Part shown: positions 7,939 through 17,638 of the stretch, one piece after another
Position numbering within the stretch: the first letter of the stretch is position 1
Layout: every line of letters starts with the position of its first letter
Assembly (NCBI GenBank): GCA_030603035.1
Contig: JAUVYQ010000026.1
Span: 1-22,403, forward strand
From: Phycisphaerae bacterium
GTDB lineage: Bacteria > Planctomycetota > Phycisphaerae > Sedimentisphaerales > SG8-4
Direction of reading: 5' to 3'
Length of the DNA stretch: 22,403 bases
Made by a program: the position numbers and the translations under genes
The notes under the pieces: model-generated
What the model was told of the DNA's origin: nothing
Seen by the model: the letters and a program-made list of their open reading frames with translations, nothing else
The model's database searches: none

Positions 7939-7952
7939 ACAAAAAAAAATAG
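7773..7952 (+). pseudogene. uvrC: Frame-shifted C-terminal end of uvrC
   Basis: Read in the frame starting at 7773, this stretch gives AAIAKREEEIYLQGSSKPVR, then LARNCPARKLLQYVRDEAHR, FAQHYHHILRSKK and a TAG at 7950-7952. The KREEEIYLxG...PVRLxRN block and the RDEAHRFAxxYH block (with the catalytic His) are standard UvrC sequence directly after the IDGG region. The frame is open only from 7743, within the repeat insertion, so it needs a frameshift from the upstream part. The normal helix-hairpin-helix domain does not follow. Confidence 0.85.
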
Positions 7953-8266
7953 CCACAGATTTACAAAAATGGACACTCTTAGGCAGAAATGCGCGCGTAT
8001 CTCGTATTTTGTATGTCGTATGTCGGTAAAGCGAAAAGCTAAAAGTGAAAAGTGCAAAACCACAGTGTAAAGTTTAAAAGTTGAGATTGCCGCGGGACGG
8101 TTGAGTTAAGCACCCGGTTGATTAGTTGATTGGTTAATTGGTTGATTGGTTGATTGGTCGATTGGTCGATTAGATTTTTGTCCGCTCCCTTACGGTCGCG
8201 GCTCATTTGGTGCGGGGCAAGCTTTTCAATTGATTATTTATAATGTTGTAGGTTGCGAGGAGAAAG
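7953..8266. other. Intergenic low-complexity and short repeats
   Basis: No gene is supported. The stretch holds an AGCCACAGATT-type string after uvrC, a GATTGGTT tandem (8117-8173) and CGCTCCCTTACGGTCGCGGCTC (8183-8204). From memory the last is a short dispersed repeat of environmental bacteria that translates as LPYGRGS. The short open frame running through the area has no protein-like composition. Confidence 0.6.
8117..8173. repeat. GATTGGTT tandem repeat
   Basis: About seven 8-bp units of GATTGGTT, GATTAGTT, AATTGGTT and GATTGGTC follow each other. It is simple-sequence DNA between uvrC and the ribokinase. Confidence 0.75.
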
Positions 8267-8410
8267 GGCGGAGGACGGACGACGGAGGGCAGAGGACGGA
8301 CGACAGAGGACAGACGACAGAGGACGGACGACAGAGGACGGACGACAGAGGACAGATGAGTGGTGGAATCACCCCCAAACAAGTTTGAGGGTGCCACCCA
8401 AGTTTCATTA
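8267..8410. repeat. Tandem 14-mer plus hairpin cassette, copy A
   Basis: Degenerate 14-bp units (AGAGGACGGACGAC) run from 8267 to about 8354. A hairpin follows at 8362-8398: GGTGG, a 3-base bulge, CACCC-C-CAAAC, loop AA, GTTTG-A-GGGTG, CCACC. The same order of parts occurs at 10995-11166, nearly identical from the last 14-mers through AAGTTTCATTAGTAATTCA. The MITE at 8419-8590 interrupts this copy, and it resumes with AAGGTCAATAAA at 8599-8610, immediately before the ribokinase frame. Confidence 0.8.
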
Positions 8411-8598
8411 GTAATTCAGTAACCGTTCACGGGGTAAGTATGCTGATTTTGAGCTGTTATGGACGATTGGATTAACTATTTCGCCAAAAAATCTTATAAA
8501 TCTTAAAATAAATCTTAAAAACACCTTGCACAATAACAAAAATCAGCTATGTTGAGCTATAGACGCTGGTTTAAACCCGCGAACGGTTACGTAATTCA
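8411..8598 (+). mobile_element. 172-bp MITE, copy 2, with 8-bp target duplication
   Basis: The element itself is 8419-8590. Its ends are GTAACCGTTCACGGG and CCCGCGAACGGTTAC, inverted with one mismatch over 15. It is flanked on both sides by GTAATTCA (8411-8418 and 8591-8598). The unoccupied version of the same site is at 11147-11154 in the duplicated cassette, where GTAATTCA occurs once. Together these show an insertion with an 8-bp target duplication. GTAA ends with 8-bp duplications fit the IS66 family; no transposase is encoded. Confidence 0.92.
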
Positions 8599-8655
8599 AA
8601 GGTCAATAAAATAAAACGAGATAAGCCGAGAATTGTAGTAGTTGGCAGCTCCAAT

Positions 8656-9546
8656 ATGGATTTGGTAGTAAAATCGACAAGGATACCTGCGATAGGCGAG
8701 ACTATCCTCGGCGGAGATTTCATAATGGCCCCCGGCGGCAAAGGCGCGAACCAGGCGGTGGCCGCCGCAAAATTAGGCACTGAGGTGTTCTTTATAGCCA
8801 AATTAGGTGAAGATATATTCGGCTCCCAATCACTTAATAATTTCAAGAAAGAAGGCGTAAACACAAAGTATGTCATTCAAACCGAAGAGGCCCCCTCCGG
8901 CGTGGCTTTAATAATGGTTGACGATGACGGCAACAATCTAATCGTTGTCGCTGGCGGAGCCAACCATAAGTTGTCCCCCGAAGATGTCAAAGAGGCTGAA
9001 TCGGACATCGCCTCATCCGGTGCACTGGTTGCACAACTGGAGGTGCCGATAGAAACAATTGAATTTGCTGCCGGATTAGCAAACAGGTCCAACGTGCCCT
9101 TTATTTTAGACCCGGCCCCGGCCCAAAAGCTTAGTCCACAGCTTCTTAAAATGGTGGACGTGCTGACTCCAAACGAAACGGAAGCTCAGATCCTTACCGG
9201 CGTAGAAGTAAAAGACCAGGAGAGCGCCGGCGCCGCAGCTCGGAAACTACTCGAATGTGGAGTCAAAAACGTCATATTGACTATGGGGGCAAATGGGTAT
9301 CTTACGGTGAGCAACGAAGGAACAGAATTTGTCCCTGCTAAAAAAGTGAAGGCCGCCGACAGCACAGCAGCAGGGGACGCCTTCACCGGAAGCCTCGCTG
9401 TTGGCCTGGCCCAAGGCCGGACACTTTCCGATGCCGCTTTGTTCGCAAATAATGTGGCTGCTCTCTCTGTTACTAAAATGGGCGCACAACCTTCGATGCC
9501 GACACTTCAGGAAGTTGAAAGTTTTATAAGCAAGACGGAGCAATAA
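8656..9546 (+). CDS. rbsK: Ribokinase (PfkB family)
   Basis: It phosphorylates ribose or a similar sugar at the 5-hydroxyl for entry into the pentose phosphate pathway. Visible motifs are GGDFIMAPGGKGANQA (the PfkB signature-1 region), a sugar-binding lid, LTPNETEA, and the anion-hole/catalytic DSTAAGDAFTGSLA near residues 235-248. From the ATG at 8656 it has 296 residues, but the family's first strand, RIVVVGSSN, is encoded in frame just upstream, and no ATG, GTG or TTG exists between the stop at 8572 and 8656. An ATA at 8611, seven bases after AAAGG, would give KRDKPRIVVVGSSNMDL, a normal ribokinase start. The repeat cassette ends exactly at 8610. Either a non-standard start is used or the gene is damaged at its 5' end. 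The permease follows 46 bp downstream. Confidence 0.9.
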   Translation: MDLVVKSTRIPAIGETILGGDFIMAPGGKGANQAVAAAKLGTEVFFIAKLGEDIFGSQSLNNFKKEGVNTKYVIQTEEAPSGVALIMVDDDGNNLIVVAGGANHKLSPEDVKEAESDIASSGALVAQLEVPIETIEFAAGLANRSNVPFILDPAPAQKLSPQLLKMVDVLTPNETEAQILTGVEVKDQESAGAAARKLLECGVKNVILTMGANGYLTVSNEGTEFVPAKKVKAADSTAAGDAFTGSLAVGLAQGRTLSDAALFANNVAALSVTKMGAQPSMPTLQEVESFISKTEQ

Positions 9547-9592
9547 AAAATTGACATAATCTTGGCGCTTTTGAAAAAAGGAGGTTTCTAAA

Positions 9593-10597
9593 ATGGTCAT
9601 AATTCAATCTTACTCCGTGGCCGTGCTAATGTGCTTTGTTACCATGCTTTGCTGGGGCTCCTGGGCCAATACGCAGAAATTAGCTACCAGGGAATGGAAG
9701 TTCCAACTCTTTTATTGGGACTATTCTATCGGCGTGCTTCTGCTCTCGTTGATTATGGCCTTTACGATGGGAAGCTGCGGCAGTTTCGGACGCGGCTTTA
9801 TCGCTGATATCACTCAGGTTACCGCTGCGGCCTTTTTGTTTGCTTTTTTAGGCGGCGTCGTGTTCAACCTTGCAAACATCCTCCTCGTTGCAGCCATTGA
9901 TATTGCAGGCCTGGCGGTAGCTTTTCCCATCGGAATCGGCATCGCACTCGTCGAAGGCGTCATCATAAACTACGTCCTCAAACCAAAAGGCAATCCCGTT
10001 CTGCTCTTCGCAGGTGTCCTGGCAATTATGGTTGCCGTCGTTATTGATGCCTTAGCTTACAAGAAACTGCCTGCCAAAGGCCAGAAAACAACAGGAAAAG
10101 GAATAGTCATCTCTATTGTCGCGGGCGTCTTGATGGGTCTCTTCTATTATCTGGTTCAAAAAGGAATAGTCGCTGATTTCGTAAATCCCGAGGAAGGCAA
10201 ATTGGGCCCTTATGCTGCCGTGGTAGTCTTTTCTGTAGGCCTGTTCGTCTCCAGCTTTCTTTGGAACAGTATCGTGATGGCCAAACCTTTTGTTGGTGAA
10301 CCGGTCGCCTTTGGCGACTATTTCAAAAAGGGCAATCCAAGATTGCACTTGATCGGCATCCTCGGCGGAATCATCTGGAGTATTGGAATGTCGTTTAACA
10401 TCGTTGCTTCGGGCACCGCGGGCCCTGCAATCTCTTACGGCCTTGGACAGGGCGCAACCATGATAGCCGTCTTCTGGGGCGTATTTATATGGAAGGAGTT
10501 CAAATCGGCACCGGCCGGAACAAATAAACAGCTCGCTCTGATGTTCGCATTTTACATAGTCGGCCTGGCCCTGTTAATCATAGCAAAACTTGTATAA
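9593..10597 (+). CDS. DMT-superfamily sugar permease
   Basis: Membrane protein of 334 residues with about ten predicted hydrophobic segments and almost no soluble part. The opening SYSVAVLMCFVTMLCWGSWA and the repeated Gly-rich helices resemble the drug/metabolite transporter superfamily, close to the glucose/ribose porter and ureide-permease-like families. AAAGGAGG sits about 7 bases before the ATG. Its position 46 bp after a ribokinase suggests it imports ribose or a related sugar that the kinase then traps. This substrate is inferred from context only. Confidence 0.75.
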   Translation: MVIIQSYSVAVLMCFVTMLCWGSWANTQKLATREWKFQLFYWDYSIGVLLLSLIMAFTMGSCGSFGRGFIADITQVTAAAFLFAFLGGVVFNLANILLVAAIDIAGLAVAFPIGIGIALVEGVIINYVLKPKGNPVLLFAGVLAIMVAVVIDALAYKKLPAKGQKTTGKGIVISIVAGVLMGLFYYLVQKGIVADFVNPEEGKLGPYAAVVVFSVGLFVSSFLWNSIVMAKPFVGEPVAFGDYFKKGNPRLHLIGILGGIIWSIGMSFNIVASGTAGPAISYGLGQGATMIAVFWGVFIWKEFKSAPAGTNKQLALMFAFYIVGLALLIIAKLV

Positions 10598-10640
10598 CAA
10601 AAAGCTCTACTGGTAATTGGGTATTGGTGATTCGAATATG

Positions 10641-10677
10641 CCATTTACCAGTTACCATTTACCAGTTACCATTTACC
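10641..10677. repeat. 14-bp tandem repeat CCATTTACCAGTTA
   Basis: There are two full units and a partial third (10641-10654, 10655-10668, 10669-10677). The array reaches over the stop codon of the 3D-domain remnant on the opposite strand. Confidence 0.85.
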
Positions 10678-10924
10678 GCTCGGCCTGCTGCACCTTGACG
10701 TCGAGGTATTTAACACCCCATTGTAAGGCCGCTTCGTGAGTGTGGAAGAACAAGTCCAGCCGGTCTCCACGGATAGCGCCGCCCCTGTCGAGCACCTTTA
10801 TCGGCTCTCCATTGTTGTAGCCGGTCACGACCATTTCAGTACCGAAGGAGTATCTTCTGTCAGCGGCCGCGAAGGCGTCACCGGGGCCTATTTTGTGGCC
10901 GCAGGCTGTTATCTTGGACCAGTA
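10673..10924 (-). pseudogene. 3D-domain protein remnant (RlpA/MltA-like barrel)
   Basis: The minus-strand frame ending with TAA at 10675-10673 reads YWSKITACGHKIGPGDAFAA, then DRRYSFGTEMVV, KVLDRGGAIRGDRLDLFFHT and WGVKYLDVKV. This is the C-terminal 3D domain (Pfam PF06725), with its conserved ITACG, the DRGGAI..DRLDLFF acidic core and the ALxWGVxxLxVKV end; such domains act on cell-wall glycan. An in-frame TGA lies two codons before the first recognisable residue, and no usable start exists. Upstream, where the signal peptide and linker should be, there are only repeats. I read it as a 5'-truncated gene whose front was replaced. Confidence 0.8.
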
Positions 10925-10963
10925 CCGTCACCAGATTCGCAAAAGCGGGGGGATGGGAAAAAA

Positions 10964-11166
10964 TTAACCGCCGAGAACGCAAAGAGCGCAGAGGTGACAG
11001 ATGACGGACGACAGAAGACAGATGACAGAGGACAGAAGACAGACGACAGACGACAGAGGACAGACGACAGAGGACGGACGACAGAGGACAAATGAGTGGT
11101 GGAATCACCCCCAAACAAGTTTGAGGGTGCCACCCAAGTTTCATTAGTAATTCAAAGGTCAATAAA
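10964..11166. repeat. TTAACCGC repeat, 14-mer tandem and hairpin cassette, copy B
   Basis: TTAACCGCCGAGAACGC at 10964-10980 is a partial copy of the repeat found inside uvrC and moeA. It is followed by degenerate 14-bp units (GACAGAGGACGGAC, 10995-11093), then the hairpin at 11098-11134, and AAGTTTCATTAGTAATTCA with AAGGTCAATAAA to 11166. The final part is nearly identical to 8355-8610 once the MITE is removed, so it serves as the empty site for that insertion. Confidence 0.85.
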
Positions 11167-11430
11167 TCAGCGACTGCGGTCAGAAAATGGTGTCCCGATT
11201 CTATATAGCAGGGGTTGGGGCATCAAAAAATAGAAAATTCAAGGAAAAAATGTGGATTCTTTCCGACAGCCTTGTATAATGGCTGAAAATCAGCTCAAAA
11301 AACAGAATCTATTCAATGAATAACGTTCGAGCATAGCTCGACAGCCGCTACGAGGTTGAAGCGAAGGTCCGATGTGTGGGAACGAGCGGGTTCGCAGGCC
11401 TTTTGCGGCTGTAAATGAAGGAGGTGACTT
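11167..11430 (+). promoter_or_regulatory. Leader of the oxidoreductase gene with possible RNA structure
   Basis: TATAAT at 11275-11280 is a plausible -10 element without a clear -35. Downstream, CGAGC-ATA-GCTCG (11328-11340) forms a short hairpin. ACAGCCGC (11341-11348) is the perfect complement of GCGGCTGT (11405-11412), closing about 56 bases that contain a further GCGAA/TTCGC pairing. The structure ends just before the AAGGAGGTG ribosome-binding site of the next gene, a position where it could influence translation. No known riboswitch class was recognised. Confidence 0.3.
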
Positions 11431-12750
11431 ATGAATCTTCAAATGAAACGTCGTACGTTCCTAAAGCGAAGCGCCGTGGCCGGCGCAGGCCTGGTGGTCC
11501 TTCGGTCCGGGATTCTCAAGGCCGGCCAGTCGCCGAACGAAAAGCTCAATATCGCCATTATCGGCGTGGGTGGGCGTGGTTCGGGGAATATGAACAGTGT
11601 CAAGAGCGAGAACATCGTCGCCTTGTGTGACGTGAACGAGAAGAACCTCGCGGGCGCAGCCAAGCGTTTCCCCCGGGCCAGAACGTATAGGGACTGGCGG
11701 AAGTGCCTCGACCAGAAGGACATTGATGCGGTGGTCTGCTCGACGACCGACCACACGCATGCCTTCATCAACGTCTGGGCGATGAACCGGGGGATGCACG
11801 TGTACTGCGAGAAGCCGTTGGCCAACTCGGTGCACGAGGCGAGGGTGGTCCGCGAGACGTACCTCAAGAACAAACATAAGCTGGCGACGCAGATGGGCAC
11901 GCAGATACACGCCTGCGACAATTACCGGCGGATGGTCGAATTAGTGCGGCACGGCGCAATCGGTACCGTTAAAGAAGCTCGCGTCTGGTGCAGCCGAACG
12001 CCGGCCAGTGGTAACTATCTTCCGGAGGTCAAGCCGGTGCCGAAGCACCTTGACTGGGACCTGTGGATTGGCCCATCGCCGTTTCATCCGTACAATCCGG
12101 GATACTTCCCTGGAGGGTGCCTGGGTTGGAACCGCTTCTGGGATTTCGGCAGCGGACAGATTGGAGATATGGGCAGCCATATGATGGATATGGCGTATTG
12201 GGCGCTTGACCTGCGATTTCCCACAAGCTGCAAGGCGGAAGGAACCCCGGCCAACAGCGACACCTGTCCACAGTGGCTGATGGCCGAATGGGACCACCCA
12301 GCCAACGACTGGCGGCCGGCTGTCAAAGTGTACTGGTACGACGGCGAGAAGAAGCCCGGTATGCCGACCCCTGTATTCAACAGGGACAAGCTCTTCAAGG
12401 GCGTCCTGTTCAAGGGTGACAAAGGCTCGTTGCTGGCCGACTATGACTACCGGATTTTGATGCTGAAAGGGGATATGACGCACTATAAGTCGCCCAATCC
12501 TAAGGAATTGATTCCCAGTTCGCCCGGCCACCACAAGGAGTGGCTCATCGGCTGCAAGACGGGCAAGCCGACACTCTGCAACTTCGATTACTCCGGAGCA
12601 CTGATAGAACACAATATGCTGGCGCTGGCCGCCTACCGCGTGGGCAAAAAACTCGAATGGGACGCCAAGAACCTCAAGGCCACCAACTGCCCCGAGGTCG
12701 ACCGGTACATCCGGAAAACATACCGGAAGGGGTGGGTGCTGAACGGATAG
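11431..12750 (+). CDS. Tat-exported Gfo/Idh/MocA oxidoreductase
   Basis: Protein of 439 residues. Residues 7-30 are a twin-arginine signal (KRRTFLKRSAVAGAGLVVL), so it is probably a periplasmic enzyme pre-loaded with cofactor. A Rossmann NAD(P)-binding domain follows, with GVGGRGSGN and ALCDVNEKN. Next comes the family signature VYCEKPLA, whose Lys is catalytic in relatives. The C-terminal half is the substrate-binding sheet, with GSGQIGDMGSHMMDMAYWAL carrying the conserved Asp and His. AAGGAGGTG lies 4-5 bases before the chosen ATG. Planctomycetes encode many such exported enzymes, thought to act on polysaccharide-derived sugars; the substrate here is unknown. It stands alone and converges with the URO-D-like gene. 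Confidence 0.92.
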   Translation: MNLQMKRRTFLKRSAVAGAGLVVLRSGILKAGQSPNEKLNIAIIGVGGRGSGNMNSVKSENIVALCDVNEKNLAGAAKRFPRARTYRDWRKCLDQKDIDAVVCSTTDHTHAFINVWAMNRGMHVYCEKPLANSVHEARVVRETYLKNKHKLATQMGTQIHACDNYRRMVELVRHGAIGTVKEARVWCSRTPASGNYLPEVKPVPKHLDWDLWIGPSPFHPYNPGYFPGGCLGWNRFWDFGSGQIGDMGSHMMDMAYWALDLRFPTSCKAEGTPANSDTCPQWLMAEWDHPANDWRPAVKVYWYDGEKKPGMPTPVFNRDKLFKGVLFKGDKGSLLADYDYRILMLKGDMTHYKSPNPKELIPSSPGHHKEWLIGCKTGKPTLCNFDYSGALIEHNMLALAAYRVGKKLEWDAKNLKATNCPEVDRYIRKTYRKGWVLNG

Positions 12751-12830
12751 GGTGTGGGTTCTTGCAAAACCATAAAGTAAACGGAAAGTTCGGCATCAAA
12801 GTAAGATAAGCTTCGAACGCGGAAATACGA

Positions 12831-13847
12831 CTATGGCTGCTTGTAGCCGGTCTGGGCGTGGAGGACATTTATAAAAGCGAGGATATTTTCGAGTGGTACA
12901 TCACCCTCGACGGCGTGGGCCGGCGCGAAAATATATCCGCCATCCCTGCCGGCTTGCAATAGTCCGGCTGTTTCGTTCTTAACATCCTCAACCAAGCCAT
13001 ACGGCAAGGTCCGCTGTGTGGACAACCCGCCGTGAAAGGCAAGCCGACCTTTGTACGTGGTCATAAGGTCAAAGACGTCCATAACTTCCGGCTGAAACGG
13101 ATTAAAGCAGTTAAGGCCTGTCTCAATCAAATCATCGAAAAGCTCATCCACCTTGCCGCACGAATGAATCATAACGTATTTGCCCGCCCCTCGAACCACC
13201 GCGTACATCCGTTTCAACTCCGGCAAGATGAACCGGCACCATATACGCGGCCCCATCTGCAAACCTGTCTGCTGGCCCCAGTCATCGCCGAAATAGACGG
13301 CGTCTATATCGTATTTGAGGGCTTCGGTAACCTGGGCGATATTATAGTCGGCTATCGAACGCAGAAGCCGGCGCGCAAAGTCCGGATGGTCCAAAAAATC
13401 CATCATCAGGTTTTCCATCCCGCGAAGTGTCCAGGCCCGCTCATAAAGAGAAAAGCCAATCTTAAAGACCCGGAAACAATTTCCATATCTGGATATTCTC
13501 TCAGGAATATCCTCAAAAAAACGTTGATTCAAGGGGTCAGGAAACTCATATCGTTGGAGTGTTGGCTCCGGTAAAACACATCCCTCGACAATACCTATGT
13601 CCTTGTCCACACTGCGGTCCCATACGACGCCGAAGACGTCCCGGAAGCGGTCATTGCCAAGAGCGGTGAAAAAACCTATGTCACTGCCGAGCTTGACAAA
13701 ATGGTTATCTAAAACCCGGTCTAAATCGTCCCGGCCAAAATGCTTTCGCAATTTGTCAGCAGCTTCGAGAGTAAAACCACAGTGCCACGGTACGTATGGG
13801 ACGCTGCGAGACTCAATCGCCAGCTTAACGACGCCTCTTTTTTCCAT
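12831..13847 (-). CDS. Uroporphyrinogen decarboxylase-like family protein
   Basis: Protein of 338 residues from the ATG at 13847, which follows a GGGGAC stretch; the frame also has a TTG at 13862 with no ribosome-binding site. It has the URO-D TIM-barrel pattern: HPDFARRLL, YFGDDWGQQTGLQMGP, a MIHSCGKV motif after the barrel midpoint, CFNPFQPEVMD and FHGGLSTQRTLP. Members with HSCG-type motifs are closer to methyltransferase or uncharacterised URO-D relatives than to the haem enzyme, which lacks this arrangement. I would not call it HemE. It follows ribD by 40 bp on the same strand and may share its transcript, although no functional link is evident. Confidence 0.85.
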   Translation of the reverse strand: MEKRGVVKLAIESRSVPYVPWHCGFTLEAADKLRKHFGRDDLDRVLDNHFVKLGSDIGFFTALGNDRFRDVFGVVWDRSVDKDIGIVEGCVLPEPTLQRYEFPDPLNQRFFEDIPERISRYGNCFRVFKIGFSLYERAWTLRGMENLMMDFLDHPDFARRLLRSIADYNIAQVTEALKYDIDAVYFGDDWGQQTGLQMGPRIWCRFILPELKRMYAVVRGAGKYVMIHSCGKVDELFDDLIETGLNCFNPFQPEVMDVFDLMTTYKGRLAFHGGLSTQRTLPYGLVEDVKNETAGLLQAGRDGGYIFAPAHAVEGDVPLENILAFINVLHAQTGYKQP

Positions 13848-13887
13848 TGGCGGGGTCCCCAAATTAAATAAAGCAGGAGGGTATTTT

Positions 13888-15030
13888 TCAGGAGCAGATT
13901 AAAATTTCTGCAAGAGCTTTTTTGGATATGCCGGTCAGGCGAACATCGTCACCGAAACGTTTCGTATCAACGTAATGCAAGCCGACAGCTTCGGCCAATT
14001 CAGCCATTGGTTTGGCTATATCGACGCTTCCCTGCGGCCCGAGGATTTTCGGCGCGATATAAACGCAGATTTCGTCGGCAAGCTGCTCCTTCAAGAATGA
14101 AGCTATTACCGTTGGCCCGCCTTCGACAAGCAATTGAGCGATGCCGCGTTTACTCAATTCACAAGTGAGAAAATGCAGATTACATCGGCCTTGTGTATCC
14201 GGGCAGGCAAGCAGCTCGGCTCCCTTCTGGGTAATCTTCTCTGCAATTTTGGGATTTGCCCGGACTGTTTGGCGGGTCGTTACCACCAGCACGGGTGCTT
14301 TTTTTGCAGTGCGCAATAGTTTGCAACTCAGAGGGATCCTTAGATGGCTGTCCAATACGATTCTTGTGGCTTGTTCTACTTTGCTCGGTCGGGCCGTCAA
14401 CAGCGGGTCATCGGCGAGGACCGTATTGATACCCACCAATATTCCTGAAGCCCGCCGGCGCAGCTTGTGGACATCTTTTCTGCTTAGCTCATTCGAAACC
14501 CACTGGGAGCGGGGACCCGTCCCAGCCCAGGCGAGTTTGCCGTCAATGCTTTGTGCCCATTTCAAAACAGTCCAGCATTTTCCGGTGGCGGCAAATTTGA
14601 TAAAAGGTGCATTGAGCAGGCGCGCCTGCATTTCACAGACGCCGGTCTGCACCTGGATTCCTGCCTTGCGCAGTTGCTCGACGCCTTTGCCATTGGCGTG
14701 CTCCGAGGGGTCAATCGCTGCGACGACAACCTTCGCCAATTTGGCAGCGATAATTGCATCCGTGCAGGGTGGAGTCTTTGCGTGATGAGAGCACGGCTCA
14801 AACGTAACATACATCGCAGCTCGCCGCGGATTAACGCCGAGCGTTTTGCAATCCCGGATTGCATTAACTTCTGCGTGGGGCCCGCCGAATTCCTCGTGCC
14901 AGCCCCTGCCGATAATTTGATTAGCTTTTACGATAATGGCGCCGACTGCAGGGTTCGGCTCAACCGAGCCAATGCCTCGCCGTGCCAGCTTCAACGCCAC
15001 CCGCATATATTTCTTGTCCTGGTCAGCCAT
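13888..15030 (-). CDS. ribD: Riboflavin deaminase/reductase
   Basis: Bifunctional enzyme of 380 residues for two riboflavin steps: deamination of the GTP-derived pyrimidine and reduction of its ribosyl side chain. The N-terminal cytidine-deaminase-like domain has the zinc motif H52-A53-E54 with C80 and C89 (FEPCSHHAKTPPCTDAI). The C-terminal reductase domain starts at about 150 (CWTVLKWAQSIDGKLAW) and includes ILVGINTVLADDPLLTARP and LLVEGGPTVIASFL. The length is normal. No clear ribosome-binding site precedes the ATG. It lies downstream of ligA across a 198-bp repeat-bearing gap. Confidence 0.96.
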   Translation of the reverse strand: MADQDKKYMRVALKLARRGIGSVEPNPAVGAIIVKANQIIGRGWHEEFGGPHAEVNAIRDCKTLGVNPRRAAMYVTFEPCSHHAKTPPCTDAIIAAKLAKVVVAAIDPSEHANGKGVEQLRKAGIQVQTGVCEMQARLLNAPFIKFAATGKCWTVLKWAQSIDGKLAWAGTGPRSQWVSNELSRKDVHKLRRRASGILVGINTVLADDPLLTARPSKVEQATRIVLDSHLRIPLSCKLLRTAKKAPVLVVTTRQTVRANPKIAEKITQKGAELLACPDTQGRCNLHFLTCELSKRGIAQLLVEGGPTVIASFLKEQLADEICVYIAPKILGPQGSVDIAKPMAELAEAVGLHYVDTKRFGDDVRLTGISKKALAEILICS

Positions 15031-15228
15031 TTATTACACACTAATTATCACTGACTTTAACACTGACTGTCACTAACGGGCAGCCCGTGTTCCGGTTTGC
15101 GGCCGGACGTGTTTCTTTCTATCGTTTGTATAAATAACTCGCTTTATATCAACATATAGCAAATTCACGCGCTTCTTAATCATATCATTGTCCGTGTTAG
15201 TCAGCGTTTTCGTCAGTGCCTGTCTGTG
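15031..15228. repeat. Degenerate GTCAGTGTTAGT-type repeats between ligA and ribD
   Basis: Both ends hold CACTGAC / GTCAGTG units: CACTGACTTTAACACTGACTG at 15049-15069, shown here in part only, and GTTAGTCAGCGTTTTCGTCAG at 15196-15216. The two ends are roughly inverted to each other. ACGGGCAGCCCGT (15076-15088) is a short palindrome. No gene is seen, and no T-tract follows the palindrome in the ligA direction. Confidence 0.45.
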
Positions 15229-17617
<2,389 letters not shown>

Positions 17618-17638
17618 CACAATGAACAGGATGGGAAT

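Noticed and set aside
8267..8354. CRISPR array
   Set aside because: The 14-bp units are directly contiguous with no unique spacers, and no cas genes are present. The same holds for 10995-11093.
8146..8388. Plus-strand open frame of 80 codons
   Set aside because: It is made entirely of tandem repeats (GATTGGTT and the 14-mer) and has no protein-like composition or ribosome-binding site.
10736..11162. Open frames on both strands through the repeat region
   Set aside because: One is antisense to the 3D-domain remnant; the other is translated 14-mer repeat rich in Ser, Val, Leu and Arg. Neither resembles a protein.
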